A DNA stretch of 31,434 nt from CAYGTS01 sp964352905 (GCA_964352905.1 CAYGTS010000011.1:1-31434), one strand, 5' to 3'; counted from the first letter of the stretch, positions 6,436 to 15,182 are shown. Notes: generated by a model not told the origin, from the letters alone. Program-made: numbers and translations.

Positions 6436-8148
6436 ATGAATTTATTTGAACAATTGGGTTTATCCCAAGATCTTGTCACATCATTATCACAATTAGGCTA
6501 TGAAAAACCAACACCCGTACAAGAACAATGTATACCGGTTTTATTAAACGGCAAAAATTTGATTGGTCAAGCACAAACCGGCACAGGAAAAACTGCGGCT
6601 TTTGCTTTGCCTATTTTGCAACAAGTTGATAGTAATCTAGCAGCTCCGCAAGCATTAATTTTAACGCCAACACGTGAATTAGCGATTCAAGTTGCTGAAT
6701 CTTTTCAAAGTTACGCGAAACATATGCGAAACTTTAGAGTATTACCGATTTACGGTGGGCAATCGTTTCATATGCAATTAAAAGCATTAAGTCGTGGCGC
6801 GCATATCATTGTGGGAACGCCGGGTCGAATTATGGATCATATGCGCCGTGAAAAAATTGATTTAACACATTTAAAAACGTTTATTCTCGATGAAGCTGAT
6901 GAAATGCTTAACATGGGATTTGTTGAAGACATTGAATGGATCATGGGCCAAATCAAGCATGAGCACCAAATTGGTTTATTTTCAGCAACTATGCCTAATT
7001 CAATTAAAAAAGTGATCGATAAATATATTCCTGATGCAGTTGATGTAAAAATTAAACTACAAACAGATTATGTTGTTAATTTACAACAATTTTATACTAT
7101 TGTTGCGAAACAATACAAAATAGAAGCCTTAACACGTTTTCTAGAGATCGAAGAATTTGATGCAGCAATTATTTTCACACGTACCAAAGTTGCATCGAGT
7201 GAATTAGCTGATAAATTAAATGCCAGAGGTTATTCTGCGGCGGCTATTAACGGTGATTTAAGCCAAGATTTACGTGAAAAAGTCATTGATCGTTTAAAAC
7301 GTAAAAACTTAGATATTGTCGTAGCTACCGAAGTTGCAGCGCGCGGTTTGGATATTCAACGCCTCAGTTTGGTGGTTAACTATGATTGCCCAACTGATCC
7401 AGAATCATACGTTCACCGCATTGGGCGTACTGGGCGTGCAGGCCGCAGCGGGCGTGCTTTATTATTTATCGAGCCACGTGAAAAATCATTACTAAACATG
7501 ATTGAACGTGTAACTAAACAAAAGTTAGAGTTAGTCCAAGCGCCTACTATTGATGCGCTAAGCAATAAACGCACTGAAAAATTTATTAAACAAATTATTG
7601 AAAACTTAACTCATCAAGATATTGATCATTATCGTGAATTGGTTGAAAAAATAGCGCATGATCATGAAATTAGCGAATTAGATATTGCAGCAAGCTTGGC
7701 CTTATTATCACAAAAAAGCACCCCATTAAAACAAACAAAAGAGCCAGATCCCATGCGGAACATGCGCGATTTACGCGACCAAGATCCGCGCCGAGATTTT
7801 TCACGTGAAAATAAGCGAAGCCGTGGCCAAGGCAGATCGGATCGTGATGGCCAATTTGAAGAAGGCATGACGCGTTGCCGCATCGAAGTTGGCCATAATC
7901 ACGATGTGCGACCACAAGATATTGTTGGCTTAATCGCGAATAAATCAGGGATTAAGCGTAATGCCATTGGGAAAATTGATATTCGTGATGAACATAGCTT
8001 AGTGGATATTGCCGAGCAGCATGTGCAACGCGTTATTAAAGCGACTCAGTCAGTTAAGTTGAAACAAGTGCGCTTTGGCATTAAGCTGGTGAGTGAAGTA
8101 AACCATAGAGCACCTAAGAAAGACAAGCCAGCTAAAAAGCGCCAATAA
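6436..8148 (+). CDS. deaD: DEAD-box ATP-dependent RNA helicase (DeaD/CsdA type)
   Basis: This is a cytosolic RNA helicase of 570 residues that unwinds RNA in ribosome assembly, mRNA turnover and cold adaptation. Motifs in order are the Q motif region FEQLGLSQDLV...KPTPVQEQCIP, motif I AQTGTGKT, PTRELA, TPGR, DEAD (DEADEMLNMGF), SAT, then domain 2 with IIFTRTK, ARGLDIQ and HRIGRTGRAGR. A basic, Arg/Asp-rich linker (around residues 430-475) leads to a DbpA-type RNA-binding domain (MTRCRIEVGHNHDVRPQDIVGLIANKSGI). That domain distinguishes DeaD from the shorter RhlE/SrmB helicases. Start: ATG with AGGA seven bases upstream. The gene stands alone in transcription and ends three bases before a repeat block. 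Confidence 0.95.
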   Translation: MNLFEQLGLSQDLVTSLSQLGYEKPTPVQEQCIPVLLNGKNLIGQAQTGTGKTAAFALPILQQVDSNLAAPQALILTPTRELAIQVAESFQSYAKHMRNFRVLPIYGGQSFHMQLKALSRGAHIIVGTPGRIMDHMRREKIDLTHLKTFILDEADEMLNMGFVEDIEWIMGQIKHEHQIGLFSATMPNSIKKVIDKYIPDAVDVKIKLQTDYVVNLQQFYTIVAKQYKIEALTRFLEIEEFDAAIIFTRTKVASSELADKLNARGYSAAAINGDLSQDLREKVIDRLKRKNLDIVVATEVAARGLDIQRLSLVVNYDCPTDPESYVHRIGRTGRAGRSGRALLFIEPREKSLLNMIERVTKQKLELVQAPTIDALSNKRTEKFIKQIIENLTHQDIDHYRELVEKIAHDHEISELDIAASLALLSQKSTPLKQTKEPDPMRNMRDLRDQDPRRDFSRENKRSRGQGRSDRDGQFEEGMTRCRIEVGHNHDVRPQDIVGLIANKSGIKRNAIGKIDIRDEHSLVDIAEQHVQRVIKATQSVKLKQVRFGIKLVSEVNHRAPKKDKPAKKRQ

Positions 8149-8151
8149 GAG

Positions 8152-8202
8152 GCAGTAATTCCCGGCGTGATGTTGAATGAGTTAAGAACGTTCTCAGTTA
8201 CA
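8152..8202. repeat. Duplicated end of a family A repeat
   Basis: The segment GCAGTAATTCCCGGCGTGATG to GAACGTTCT is a close copy of the following element's left end, offset by 51 bases. It looks like a remnant of an earlier insertion at the same site. Confidence 0.65.
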
Positions 8203-8379
8203 GCAGTAATTCCCGGCGAGATGTTGAATAACTCAAGAACAGTCAGATTTGAGGCAAGGTCACATTAAAAACACTAAAAAATAGCGGAGTTTATACCTAA
8301 TAAATGAGCACATTTTTTAGTGTTTTTAATGTGAGATTGCCCAAATATGGCTGTTCCTCGCTACACCGGGAATTGCTGC
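8203..8379. repeat. Family A palindromic repeat, best complete long copy
   Basis: This is a 177-bp element with a 14-bp terminal inverted repeat: GCAGTAATTCCCGG at 8203-8216 and CCGGGAATTGCTGC at 8366-8379, one mismatch. It has a central perfect 22-bp inverted repeat at 8261-8282 and 8312-8333 around a 29-base loop. It is in the opposite orientation to the copies at 71-196 and 778-950. No reading frame in it looks real. Confidence 0.85.
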
Positions 8380-8392
8380 AGTTACAGGGTTA

Positions 8393-8426
8393 GGACTTAC
8401 GACAAGACCACGTTTATCGTAAGTTC
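8393..8426. promoter_or_regulatory. Inverted repeat, possible operator of the lipid operon
   Basis: GGACTTACGA at 8393-8402 and TCGTAAGTTC at 8417-8426 form 10-bp arms with one mismatch around a 14-base spacer. It lies 45 bases before the first gene of the lipid operon and outside the repeat element. It could bind a dimeric regulator or be a leader hairpin. I cannot name the regulator. Confidence 0.4.
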
Positions 8427-8470
8427 TAAGGGTGAATCAGTTATCAAATTTTGTATATGGATGTTGCAGC

Positions 8471-8860
8471 ATGTTAAGGATATTCAGTACCGTTGTTATT
8501 TTTCTTGCGTTAGATGCAGTTTGGCTTAGTACGTTAGGTGCAAAACTGTATAAAAACGACTTTAATCATTTATTGCGATCAGTCAATGGCCAACTGCAGC
8601 CAAACTGGTTTGCAGCACTTGTTGTCTACTTTGCTTTGATCTTGGGACTGTTGATTTTTGTGATCCCCAAAGCAAATCATCAACCTTTTTCCGCTTTAGG
8701 TTATGGGCTCATTTATGGCTTTATAACCTATGCCACTTTTGATTTCACTAATTTGGCTGTATTACAAGACTGGACTTTAAAAACCAGCATAATTGATACA
8801 TTATGGGGCATGTTTTTATGTGGTATAACCAGTTACATTACGGTTTTAATTACACGTTGA
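8471..8860 (+). CDS. DUF2177-family membrane protein
   Basis: This is a 129-residue inner-membrane protein with four hydrophobic segments. It matches the DUF2177 pattern: an N-terminal LDAVWL, a polar stretch with AKLYKNDFNHLL, then GLIYGFITYATFDFTNLAVLQDWTLKTSIIDTLWGMFLCG, where Y-x-T-x-D-x-T-N and the D-x-x-W-G pair are characteristic. Its biochemical role is unknown. Its position as first gene of the operon, four bases before the desaturase, points to lipid metabolism or transport. Start: ATG at 8471, at the beginning of the first membrane helix; a GTG at 8432 would add 13 residues just after the inverted repeat. Confidence 0.75.
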   Translation: MLRIFSTVVIFLALDAVWLSTLGAKLYKNDFNHLLRSVNGQLQPNWFAALVVYFALILGLLIFVIPKANHQPFSALGYGLIYGFITYATFDFTNLAVLQDWTLKTSIIDTLWGMFLCGITSYITVLITR

Positions 8861-8863
8861 ATA

Positions 8864-9775
8864 ATGGAGATAACTTTGAAAGCACTTTTATATTGGTTCG
8901 ATAATACCAGAAAGAAACAGGGAGACTCTGAAGAAATTGATTGGCTAAGAATAATTCCTTTTATTTTATTACATATTAGTTGTTTGTTGGTTTTTTTTGT
9001 TGGTATTAGCACAGTAGCCATTGTGGTTGCACTGGCATTTTATTGGCTACGCATTTTTGCAATTGGTGCTTTTTATCATCGTTATTTTTCACATCGTAGC
9101 TATAAAACAAATCGCTTTTGGCAATTTATTTTTGCGTTAATTGGTGTGAGTGCTGTGCAACGTGGACCGATTTGGTGGGCTGCGCATCATCGCCATCATC
9201 ATCAAGTTACAGACACCAAAGCTGATCCCCATTCACCTTTTGCACATTCTTTTATGCGGAGCCATATAAGCTGGTTCTTATCGTTTAAATATTTTAAGTA
9301 TGACAAGACAAAAGTAAAAGATTTATTGCAGTTTCCAGAATTATGTTGGTTAGACCGTTATGATATGTTAGTTCCAGTGGCTATCTTAGTCTTAATGTAT
9401 TTGAGTGGGCAATTTTTGCATCATTATTATCCACAACTACATACTAATGGTTTACAATTAGTCGTATGGGGATTTTGCCTATCAACCATTGCAATTCTAC
9501 ATTCTACGTTTGCTATCAACTCATTTGGCCACATCATTGGCAAGCAACGTTATCGTACCAACGATCAAAGTCGTAATAATTGGATATTAGCATTAATTAC
9601 CTTTGGCGAAGGTTGGCATAATAATCATCATCACTACCCAGCAACAGCACAACAAGGATTCTTTTGGTGGGAACTGGATTTAACTTATTATGGTTTGCTG
9701 CTATTAGAAAAATTAAAAATAATTCATGATCTTCATAAATTACCCAAATACATTCGTGATAGAAATCAGCTATGA
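8864..9775 (+). CDS. Membrane acyl-CoA/acyl-lipid desaturase (Delta9 type)
   Basis: This is a di-iron membrane desaturase of 303 residues that introduces a double bond in fatty acyl chains using O2. The three histidine boxes are clear: HRYFSH (residues 72-77), HHRHHH (108-113) and HNNHHH (from 252), with spacing as in stearoyl-CoA desaturases. Hydrophobic segments lie before box 1 and between boxes 2 and 3. It sits between DUF2177 and the FAD protein, so it probably supplies unsaturated acyl chains for the two CFA-type methyltransferases downstream. Start: the ATG at 8864 follows the previous stop by three bases. A TTG at 8876 has GGAG (8866-8869) six bases upstream and is a serious alternative. 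The stop overlaps the next start (ATGA). Confidence 0.92.
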   Translation: MEITLKALLYWFDNTRKKQGDSEEIDWLRIIPFILLHISCLLVFFVGISTVAIVVALAFYWLRIFAIGAFYHRYFSHRSYKTNRFWQFIFALIGVSAVQRGPIWWAAHHRHHHQVTDTKADPHSPFAHSFMRSHISWFLSFKYFKYDKTKVKDLLQFPELCWLDRYDMLVPVAILVLMYLSGQFLHHYYPQLHTNGLQLVVWGFCLSTIAILHSTFAINSFGHIIGKQRYRTNDQSRNNWILALITFGEGWHNNHHHYPATAQQGFFWWELDLTYYGLLLLEKLKIIHDLHKLPKYIRDRNQL

Positions 9776-11022
9776 ATAATCAGAATATAAAAAAAATAGC
9801 GATCATTGGATCAGGTATTGCAGGACTGACAGCAACTTATCTATTACACAAAAAATACGAAATCAGCTTGTTTGAGTCAGATCATCGCTTGGGTGGTCAC
9901 AGTAATACGGTTACAGTTAAAACAGATGAAGGTGATTTTTTAATTGATACAGGATTTATTGTTTTCAATTATAAAACTTACCCAAACTTTATTAAATTAT
10001 TGAATACATTAAACATAGAAACCCAGCTCAGCAATATGAGTTTTAGCTTTAGCTCTAATAAACTTGGTTTTGAATACAGTGGTGAAAATCTAAGTGGTCT
10101 AATTTGCCAAAAATCTAATTTGTTTAAGAGGAGATTTTATCAATTTTTAGTTGATATTTATCGCTTTAATAAAAAAGCTAAAAACACCTTACAACAACAG
10201 CAATCCTTAGGAACACTTTCAGAATTTTTTCAAAATACAGAATACAGTTCACTTTTTTATGAGGCTTATTTGAATCCGTTGGCCGCAGCAATATGGTCTA
10301 CGCCACCAAAAGATGTGGATAATATACCAGCTAAATTCATATTTGAATTTTATCATAAACATGGTTTGTTAGATTTAACTAATAGACCGCAGTGGTATAC
10401 GATTAAAAATGGATCGCAGAATTATGTTAATAAAATTGCGGATTTAATTAGAGATCGTATTCATACTAATACCGAAATTAAAAAAATTACTCGCCAAGCT
10501 GATAGTGTTATCTTAGAAAGTGCCGAAGAAAGTATGCGTTTCGATGCTGTAGTTATTGCATGCCATAGTGATCAGGCGTTAGCGTTGTTAACTAATCCTA
10601 GTGAGGCTGAGCACAGTATTTTAGCGGCGATTCCTTATTTTAAAAATACGGCTGTACTGCACACTGATGAAAATGTTTTACCCCAGAGTAAAAAGGCTTG
10701 GGCAAGTTGGAACTATAAACAATTTAGTGAAGAGCAAGCTAGCTTAACTTATTATATGAACAAGTTGCAATCATTAAAGAGTAAAAAAACATTTTGCGTG
10801 AGCATTAACCAAGAGAAAATTGATCCAAAAAAGAGCATTAAAACTTTCCACTATGCACATCCACAATTTACTCAATACAGCATTACTGCACAATCACGGT
10901 TTCACGAAATTAATGGAAAAAATCGCACGTTTTACAGTGGCGCCTATTGGTTTAATGGTTTTCATGAAGATGGTGTTAAAGCAAGTTTACGTGCACTTTC
11001 TAGTTTAGGAGTAACATTATGA
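9772..11022 (+). CDS. FAD-dependent amine-oxidase-like protein (COG2907 type)
   Basis: This is a flavoprotein of 416 residues. The N-terminal Rossmann dinucleotide fold reads IAIIGSGIAGLTATYLL, followed by LFESDHRLGGHSNTV, the standard FAD-binding signature of amine oxidases and phytoene-desaturase-like proteins. The DTGFIVFN and WSTPP stretches and the C-terminal NRTFYSGAYWFNGFHEDGVKASL are typical of the group that travels with DUF1365 and CFA-synthase genes. In Rhodobacter-type furan fatty acid synthesis a flavin enzyme of this general kind desaturates a methylated acyl chain; whether this protein does so is inference. It overlaps both neighbours by four bases (ATGA), indicating translational coupling. 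Confidence 0.87.
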   Translation: MNNQNIKKIAIIGSGIAGLTATYLLHKKYEISLFESDHRLGGHSNTVTVKTDEGDFLIDTGFIVFNYKTYPNFIKLLNTLNIETQLSNMSFSFSSNKLGFEYSGENLSGLICQKSNLFKRRFYQFLVDIYRFNKKAKNTLQQQQSLGTLSEFFQNTEYSSLFYEAYLNPLAAAIWSTPPKDVDNIPAKFIFEFYHKHGLLDLTNRPQWYTIKNGSQNYVNKIADLIRDRIHTNTEIKKITRQADSVILESAEESMRFDAVVIACHSDQALALLTNPSEAEHSILAAIPYFKNTAVLHTDENVLPQSKKAWASWNYKQFSEEQASLTYYMNKLQSLKSKKTFCVSINQEKIDPKKSIKTFHYAHPQFTQYSITAQSRFHEINGKNRTFYSGAYWFNGFHEDGVKASLRALSSLGVTL

Positions 11023-11765
11023 ATAGCCGTATTTGTTTTGGTAAAGTGCGCCATCGGCATTTTGTTACCAAAAAAAATCAGTTTAGTTATAAATTATATA
11101 TGATGTTGCTGGATTTAGATGAGCTTGATACGCTATTTAAACCATATTGGTTATGGTCAGTTAACCGATTTAATGTAGCTTATTTTCAACGTAAATACTA
11201 TTTAGGTGATCGAAATATATCGCTTAGGAAGAGTGTGGCTAATTTAATTCAAGAGCGCTTTAATGATACGATTAACCAGGTATTCTTGTTAACTAACCTA
11301 AGTTTTTTTGGTTATTGTATTAATCCAGTGAGTGTTTATTTTTGTATGAAAAATACCGTATTGAAATACATAATCTTAGAGGTCACCAACACTCCTTGGA
11401 AAGAAAAGCATTTTTATATCTTACAGCCAAAAAAAATAAAAATGGATAGTTACAGTGATACTTTTGATAAAGTATTACATGTTTCGCCCTTTTTAACGAT
11501 GGATTATCAATATCAGTTAAATTGCAAATATACTAAAGATAAAATTATTCTTCATATCAATAATCTGAAAAATGATCAACGCCATTTTGATGCCACACTT
11601 AGCTTAAATTGTAAACCAATCAACCACTATAACTTAGCTAAAGCATTATTACGTTATCCTGCTATGACACTAAAAGTTTTTTTTGGAATTCACTGGCAAG
11701 CTTTAAAACTATGGTTAAAAGGGTTTGCTGTTATTAAACACAAGGGATTCAATGATGACAGATAA
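11019..11765 (+). CDS. DUF1365 domain protein
   Basis: This is a 248-residue protein of the DUF1365 family, recognised by the opening GKVRHRHFVTKKNQFSYKLYMMLLDLDEL, the stretch LLTNLSFFGYCINPVSVYFC, EVTNTPWKEKHFY, and KVLHVSPFLTMDYQYQL. The family is almost always encoded between an FAD amine-oxidase-like protein and a CFA-synthase-like methyltransferase, as here, and is presumed to act on lipid. Its reaction is not established from this sequence. The start overlaps the previous stop (ATGA), and its own end overlaps the start region of the methyltransferase gene. Confidence 0.9.
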   Translation: MNSRICFGKVRHRHFVTKKNQFSYKLYMMLLDLDELDTLFKPYWLWSVNRFNVAYFQRKYYLGDRNISLRKSVANLIQERFNDTINQVFLLTNLSFFGYCINPVSVYFCMKNTVLKYIILEVTNTPWKEKHFYILQPKKIKMDSYSDTFDKVLHVSPFLTMDYQYQLNCKYTKDKIILHINNLKNDQRHFDATLSLNCKPINHYNLAKALLRYPAMTLKVFFGIHWQALKLWLKGFAVIKHKGFNDDR

Positions 11766-12966
11766 TGTTGTAAAGCAAAAAGAAAAGTTCACAACGGCGT
11801 TTTACCGGAAAATTTTATTTAAGAAGTTACAAGCGATCACAACTGGGAAAATACATTGGGTTGATAGTACTGGTCACATTTTTGGTGAGCACAGAGCTTT
11901 ACAAGCCATTACCGTTACCATACGTAATAATGATTTTTACCGTAAAATTCTCTGGCGCGGTAGTATGGGCGCTGCCGAAAGTTATATGGATGGCGATTGG
12001 GACTGTGATGATATTACCTGTTTAATCAGAATCATTCTAGAAAATAAACCAGTGTTTAAGCAGTTGGATCTTGGATTAGCTTTTTTTCGTCGTGTAGCTG
12101 CTGGCATAAAAAATAGCTTAAATCATAATCACATTAAAAAAATTCGCAAAAATATTTTATATCATTACGATCTTAGTAACGATCTCTTTACTCTATTTTT
12201 AGATAAAAAAACCATGTACTCTTGCGCCGTTTTTCCTCATGCTCATGCTACGCTTGATGAGGCGCAGTTGCATAAACTACACACTATTTGTGAAAAACTA
12301 CAGTTAACGGTGGCTGATCATCTCCTTGAAATAGGCACAGGTTGGGGAGGTTTAGCCATTTTTGCAGCACAAAATTATGGTTGTCATGTTACCACAACCA
12401 CCATATCTGACGCACAATATGATTATGCAAAAACTAAAATTACAGCGTTGGGTTTAACTGAGAAAATTACCCTTTTGAAAAAAGATTATCGCGAGTTAAC
12501 AGGCCATTTTGATAAAATAGTATCGATTGAAATGATCGAAGCCATTGGCTATCGTTACTTTAAACGGTTTTTTAAAGTCTGCAATCAGCTTTTAAAAGCA
12601 GGAGGAAAGTTATTAATTCAGACAACGTTAATTAGGGATCAAAGCTATGAACGTTATAAATATGAAATTGATTTTATACGAGCTTATATTTTCCCCGGTG
12701 GTTGTTTACCTTGCTTAGCTGCAATAACGAGTAGTTTAAAAAAGCATACCGATATTATCATAAGAGATTTTAATGATATTACTGAGCACTATGTTTTAAC
12801 TCTGGCGCATTGGAGAAAGCAGTTTATTAAGCAGTACTCACAAATTTTGGCATTAGGGTTTAATGAAAAATTTTACCGTATGTTTATTTTTTATTTTTGC
12901 TATTGTGAAGCAGGATTTTTAGTTTCACATATTACTAATGCACAAATTCTTATGGAAAAACAATGA
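11752..12966 (+). CDS. Cyclopropane-fatty-acyl-phospholipid synthase family methyltransferase (first copy)
   Basis: This is a SAM-dependent enzyme of 404 residues that adds a methyl(ene) group from SAM to the double bond of phospholipid acyl chains at the membrane surface. An N-terminal lipid-binding-like domain (GSMGAAESYMDGDWDCDDIT) precedes the Rossmann methyltransferase domain: HYDLSNDLFTLFLD, YSCAVF with the conserved cysteine, SAM motif LLEIGTGWGGLAIFAA, and IVSIEMIEAIGYRYFKRFF. The EMIEAIG form, rather than the FEHVG of E. coli Cfa, marks the branch that pairs with DUF1365. Product could be a cyclopropane or a methylated/furan precursor. Start: ATG at 11752 or the adjacent 11755, with AAGGG just upstream (11742-11746), inside the end of the DUF1365 gene. 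Confidence 0.92.
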   Translation: MMTDNVVKQKEKFTTAFYRKILFKKLQAITTGKIHWVDSTGHIFGEHRALQAITVTIRNNDFYRKILWRGSMGAAESYMDGDWDCDDITCLIRIILENKPVFKQLDLGLAFFRRVAAGIKNSLNHNHIKKIRKNILYHYDLSNDLFTLFLDKKTMYSCAVFPHAHATLDEAQLHKLHTICEKLQLTVADHLLEIGTGWGGLAIFAAQNYGCHVTTTTISDAQYDYAKTKITALGLTEKITLLKKDYRELTGHFDKIVSIEMIEAIGYRYFKRFFKVCNQLLKAGGKLLIQTTLIRDQSYERYKYEIDFIRAYIFPGGCLPCLAAITSSLKKHTDIIIRDFNDITEHYVLTLAHWRKQFIKQYSQILALGFNEKFYRMFIFYFCYCEAGFLVSHITNAQILMEKQ

Positions 12967-13733
12967 TTTTTCACCAAATTAGCTTAATTTTTTTTAGTAT
13001 TATTGGCTTAAATTTAATAGCATGGGTGATTTTCCTTTTTCTGAAAAATCCAGCAATTATTGATGTATTCTGGCCAATCTCTATAACAGCTGCAGCCACT
13101 ATTTACCTATCGTATGGATTAACCTGGATACAAGTTATTTTCATCTTATTACTGCTAGGTTGGGCGGTACGTTTAAGCTTATATTTATTACTCACGCGTA
13201 TCATTCCTGGCCATAGGGATAAGCGTTATACAGAATTAAGTAAAGACTGGCAGTTTTTGAAAGCCCTTCGTTTTTTAATGAATTATCAACTACAAGGGTT
13301 ACTTGCGATTATAATTGCAACGCCGTTTATTTTTATTTCGCAACTCACTGTCTTTACTTGGTTAACACTGTTTTCCATTATACTCTTTTGCATTGGATTA
13401 ATCGGTGAATGTATTGCTGATTATCAGTTGTTACAATTTAAAAAAGATCATAGTGATCAAACCTGCAGTATAGGCTTATGGCAATATTCACGGCATCCTA
13501 ATTATTTCTTTGAATGGCTAATTTGGGTTAGTTTTTTTTTAGCAGGATTAAATACGGTGATCAGTGTCATTGGTATTATTTCTCCAATTTTATTGTTATT
13601 TTTGATGCTAAAAATCACTATACCACTAACCGAAAAAATGTCACTGCAATCCAAGCCGCAAGCGTATACTGAATACCAAAAAAAAGTTCCAATATTTTTT
13701 CCTGTCAATCCAAGGAAGTTTCATCATGATTAA
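12963..13733 (+). CDS. DUF1295 (steroid 5-alpha-reductase-like) membrane protein
   Basis: This is a polytopic membrane protein of 256 residues with about seven hydrophobic segments. It belongs to the DUF1295 group within the 5-alpha-reductase/isoprenylcysteine methyltransferase fold. Diagnostic features are the NPAIIDVFWPISI start, ARG-rich loop LLTRIIPGHRDKRYTELSKDW, LLQFKKDHSDQTCSIGLWQYSRHPNYFFEWLIW (R-H-P-N-Y-x-x-E) and the PLTEKMSLQSKPQAYTEYQKKVPIFFP tail. The RHPNY motif in relatives binds NADPH or SAM. In this operon a reductase acting on a lipid acyl chain is likely but unproven. It overlaps both neighbouring genes by a few bases. Confidence 0.85.
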   Translation: MIFHQISLIFFSIIGLNLIAWVIFLFLKNPAIIDVFWPISITAAATIYLSYGLTWIQVIFILLLLGWAVRLSLYLLLTRIIPGHRDKRYTELSKDWQFLKALRFLMNYQLQGLLAIIIATPFIFISQLTVFTWLTLFSIILFCIGLIGECIADYQLLQFKKDHSDQTCSIGLWQYSRHPNYFFEWLIWVSFFLAGLNTVISVIGIISPILLLFLMLKITIPLTEKMSLQSKPQAYTEYQKKVPIFFPVNPRKFHHD

Positions 13734-14736
13734 GCAACTGCTCAACTATGGACTAATACCAAATGTATTTATTGATTTTGCAATAAATCATTCAATCAAG
13801 GATCGGCTACAAAGTGAAATGAAAAATTTTAATCACAGTCATGGTCAAAATAAACAACAACTTATTCAAACGCTCAAAAAAAGCGCAATTGCCCTGAGTA
13901 CCAAAGAAGCAAACCAACAGCATTATCAGGTACCTACGCAGTTTTACCAACAGATTTTAGGCCCTTATTTAAAATACAGTTGCTGCTTATACGATCGTGC
14001 TAATACCTTGGCTGAAGCAGAGGTGGCAATGTTAAAGTTGTATTGTGAACGCGCGGGCATTGCTAATAATCAAAAGATACTCGATCTTGGTTGTGGTTGG
14101 GGATCATTAAGTTTTTTTCTTGCTGAAAATTACCCTAATAGTGAAATTATAGGTATATCAAATTCACAAACACAAAAAGAATTTATTGAAAAAGAATGTG
14201 TAAGGCGTAAGATTACGACAATTAAAATAATAACAGCCGATGTTAATTCACTTGACTTAACAGAAAAATTTGATCGTATAATCAGTATTGAAATGTTTGA
14301 ACATATACGAAATTATACTTTACTATTGCAAAAAATAAAAAAATGGTTAAAGCCTGATGCTAAACTATTTGTTCACTTCTTCTGTCACGATCATTTACTT
14401 TATCCTTTCGAGTCCAATAATAGTTGGATGGCAAAACATTTTTTTCAAGATGGCCTAATGCCTAGCCAAGATATTTTAAGTTATTTTAACGAGTCTGTGA
14501 CCGTTGAGCAGCAATGGAAAGTTAATGGCAGCCATTATGCTAAAACATGTAATGACTGGCTGAAAAATCTACATAAGAAAAAGGGAGTGATCCTGGATAT
14601 TTTGGGTGCTAACTATTCTAAACCGCGGTTACAATATGCCTATTGGGAAATATTTTTAAAATCTTGTGAAAAACTATTTAATTATAACAAAGGTAATGAA
14701 TGGTTTGTCACTCATTGTTTATTAAGGCCTACATAA
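13726..14736 (+). CDS. CFA-synthase-like SAM methyltransferase (second copy)
   Basis: This is a class I SAM methyltransferase of 336 residues related to cyclopropane fatty acid synthases and plant coclaurine N-methyltransferases. Visible motifs are HYQVPTQFYQQILGPYLKYSCCLYD, the SAM-binding ILDLGCGWGSLSFFLAENY, GISNSQTQKEFIE, RIISIEMFEHIRNY and LFVHFFCH. It keeps the EMFEH motif near the CFA catalytic Glu/His pair, unlike the first copy. The N-terminal part (about 80 residues) is helical and different from the lipid-binding domain of copy one, so the two enzymes probably act at different steps or on different substrates. It is the last gene of the operon; the family B element starts four bases after its stop. 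Confidence 0.87.
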   Translation: MIKQLLNYGLIPNVFIDFAINHSIKDRLQSEMKNFNHSHGQNKQQLIQTLKKSAIALSTKEANQQHYQVPTQFYQQILGPYLKYSCCLYDRANTLAEAEVAMLKLYCERAGIANNQKILDLGCGWGSLSFFLAENYPNSEIIGISNSQTQKEFIEKECVRRKITTIKIITADVNSLDLTEKFDRIISIEMFEHIRNYTLLLQKIKKWLKPDAKLFVHFFCHDHLLYPFESNNSWMAKHFFQDGLMPSQDILSYFNESVTVEQQWKVNGSHYAKTCNDWLKNLHKKKGVILDILGANYSKPRLQYAYWEIFLKSCEKLFNYNKGNEWFVTHCLLRPT

Positions 14737-14844
14737 GTACTATACTCAAAGCGATTAGAAATTAGGTCACGGGGATCGTCATCATTTTGGGTTGATGTAT
14801 CCCACGAAATTATGCAATTAATTGCAGAATAATCATGAAGTTCT

Positions 14845-15027
14845 GTCATTGCGAACGAAGTGAAGCAATCTGGCGAGAGCCAATGAATGAGATGTTAAGG
14901 TGATGTGAGTTAATGCGGTAGAATCGATAGCTTGCACAGTGAAAATTTGCAAAATCGAAGATCCTAACCCTGGATTGCTTCGCACTTCGCCGGTCACTGC
15001 GAACGAAGTGCGGCAGTCGCAATGACG
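14845..15027 (+). repeat. Family B internal unit, copy 1
   Basis: It begins GTCATTGCGAACGAAGTG and ends GTCGCAATGACG, so its ends are inverted. It carries an internal stretch of about 110 bases (from CCAATGAATGAGA to CCTGGATTGCTTCGC) nearly identical to copy 2. Confidence 0.8.
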
Positions 15028-15118
15028 CCTTAACCAAATTTTATAGTATAATTTCACACATTATAATTTTGTGTAAATTCGTGAGGCTCCTGCAGGCCCA
15101 GGCTACGGTAATTAATGC

Positions 15119-15167
15119 GTAACTATTCAGTAAATTTGAAGGTGAATTTACCGAGAACGTTCAGATT
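15119..15167. repeat. Family A remnant inside the family B element
   Basis: GTAACTATTCAGTAAA followed by TTTACCGAGAACGTTCAGATT repeats the end and core of the family A palindromes, so one repeat family is nested in the other. Confidence 0.6.
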
Positions 15168-15182
15168 GCAACGAAACTTCCC

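Noticed and set aside
8347..8529. Reading frame of 60 codons (MAVPRYTGNC...)
   Set aside because: It starts inside a palindromic repeat and overlaps DUF2177 in another frame.
14833..15057. Minus-strand frames of 74 and 63 codons
   Set aside because: They lie wholly inside the family B element and translate repeat sequence in two frames; not genes.
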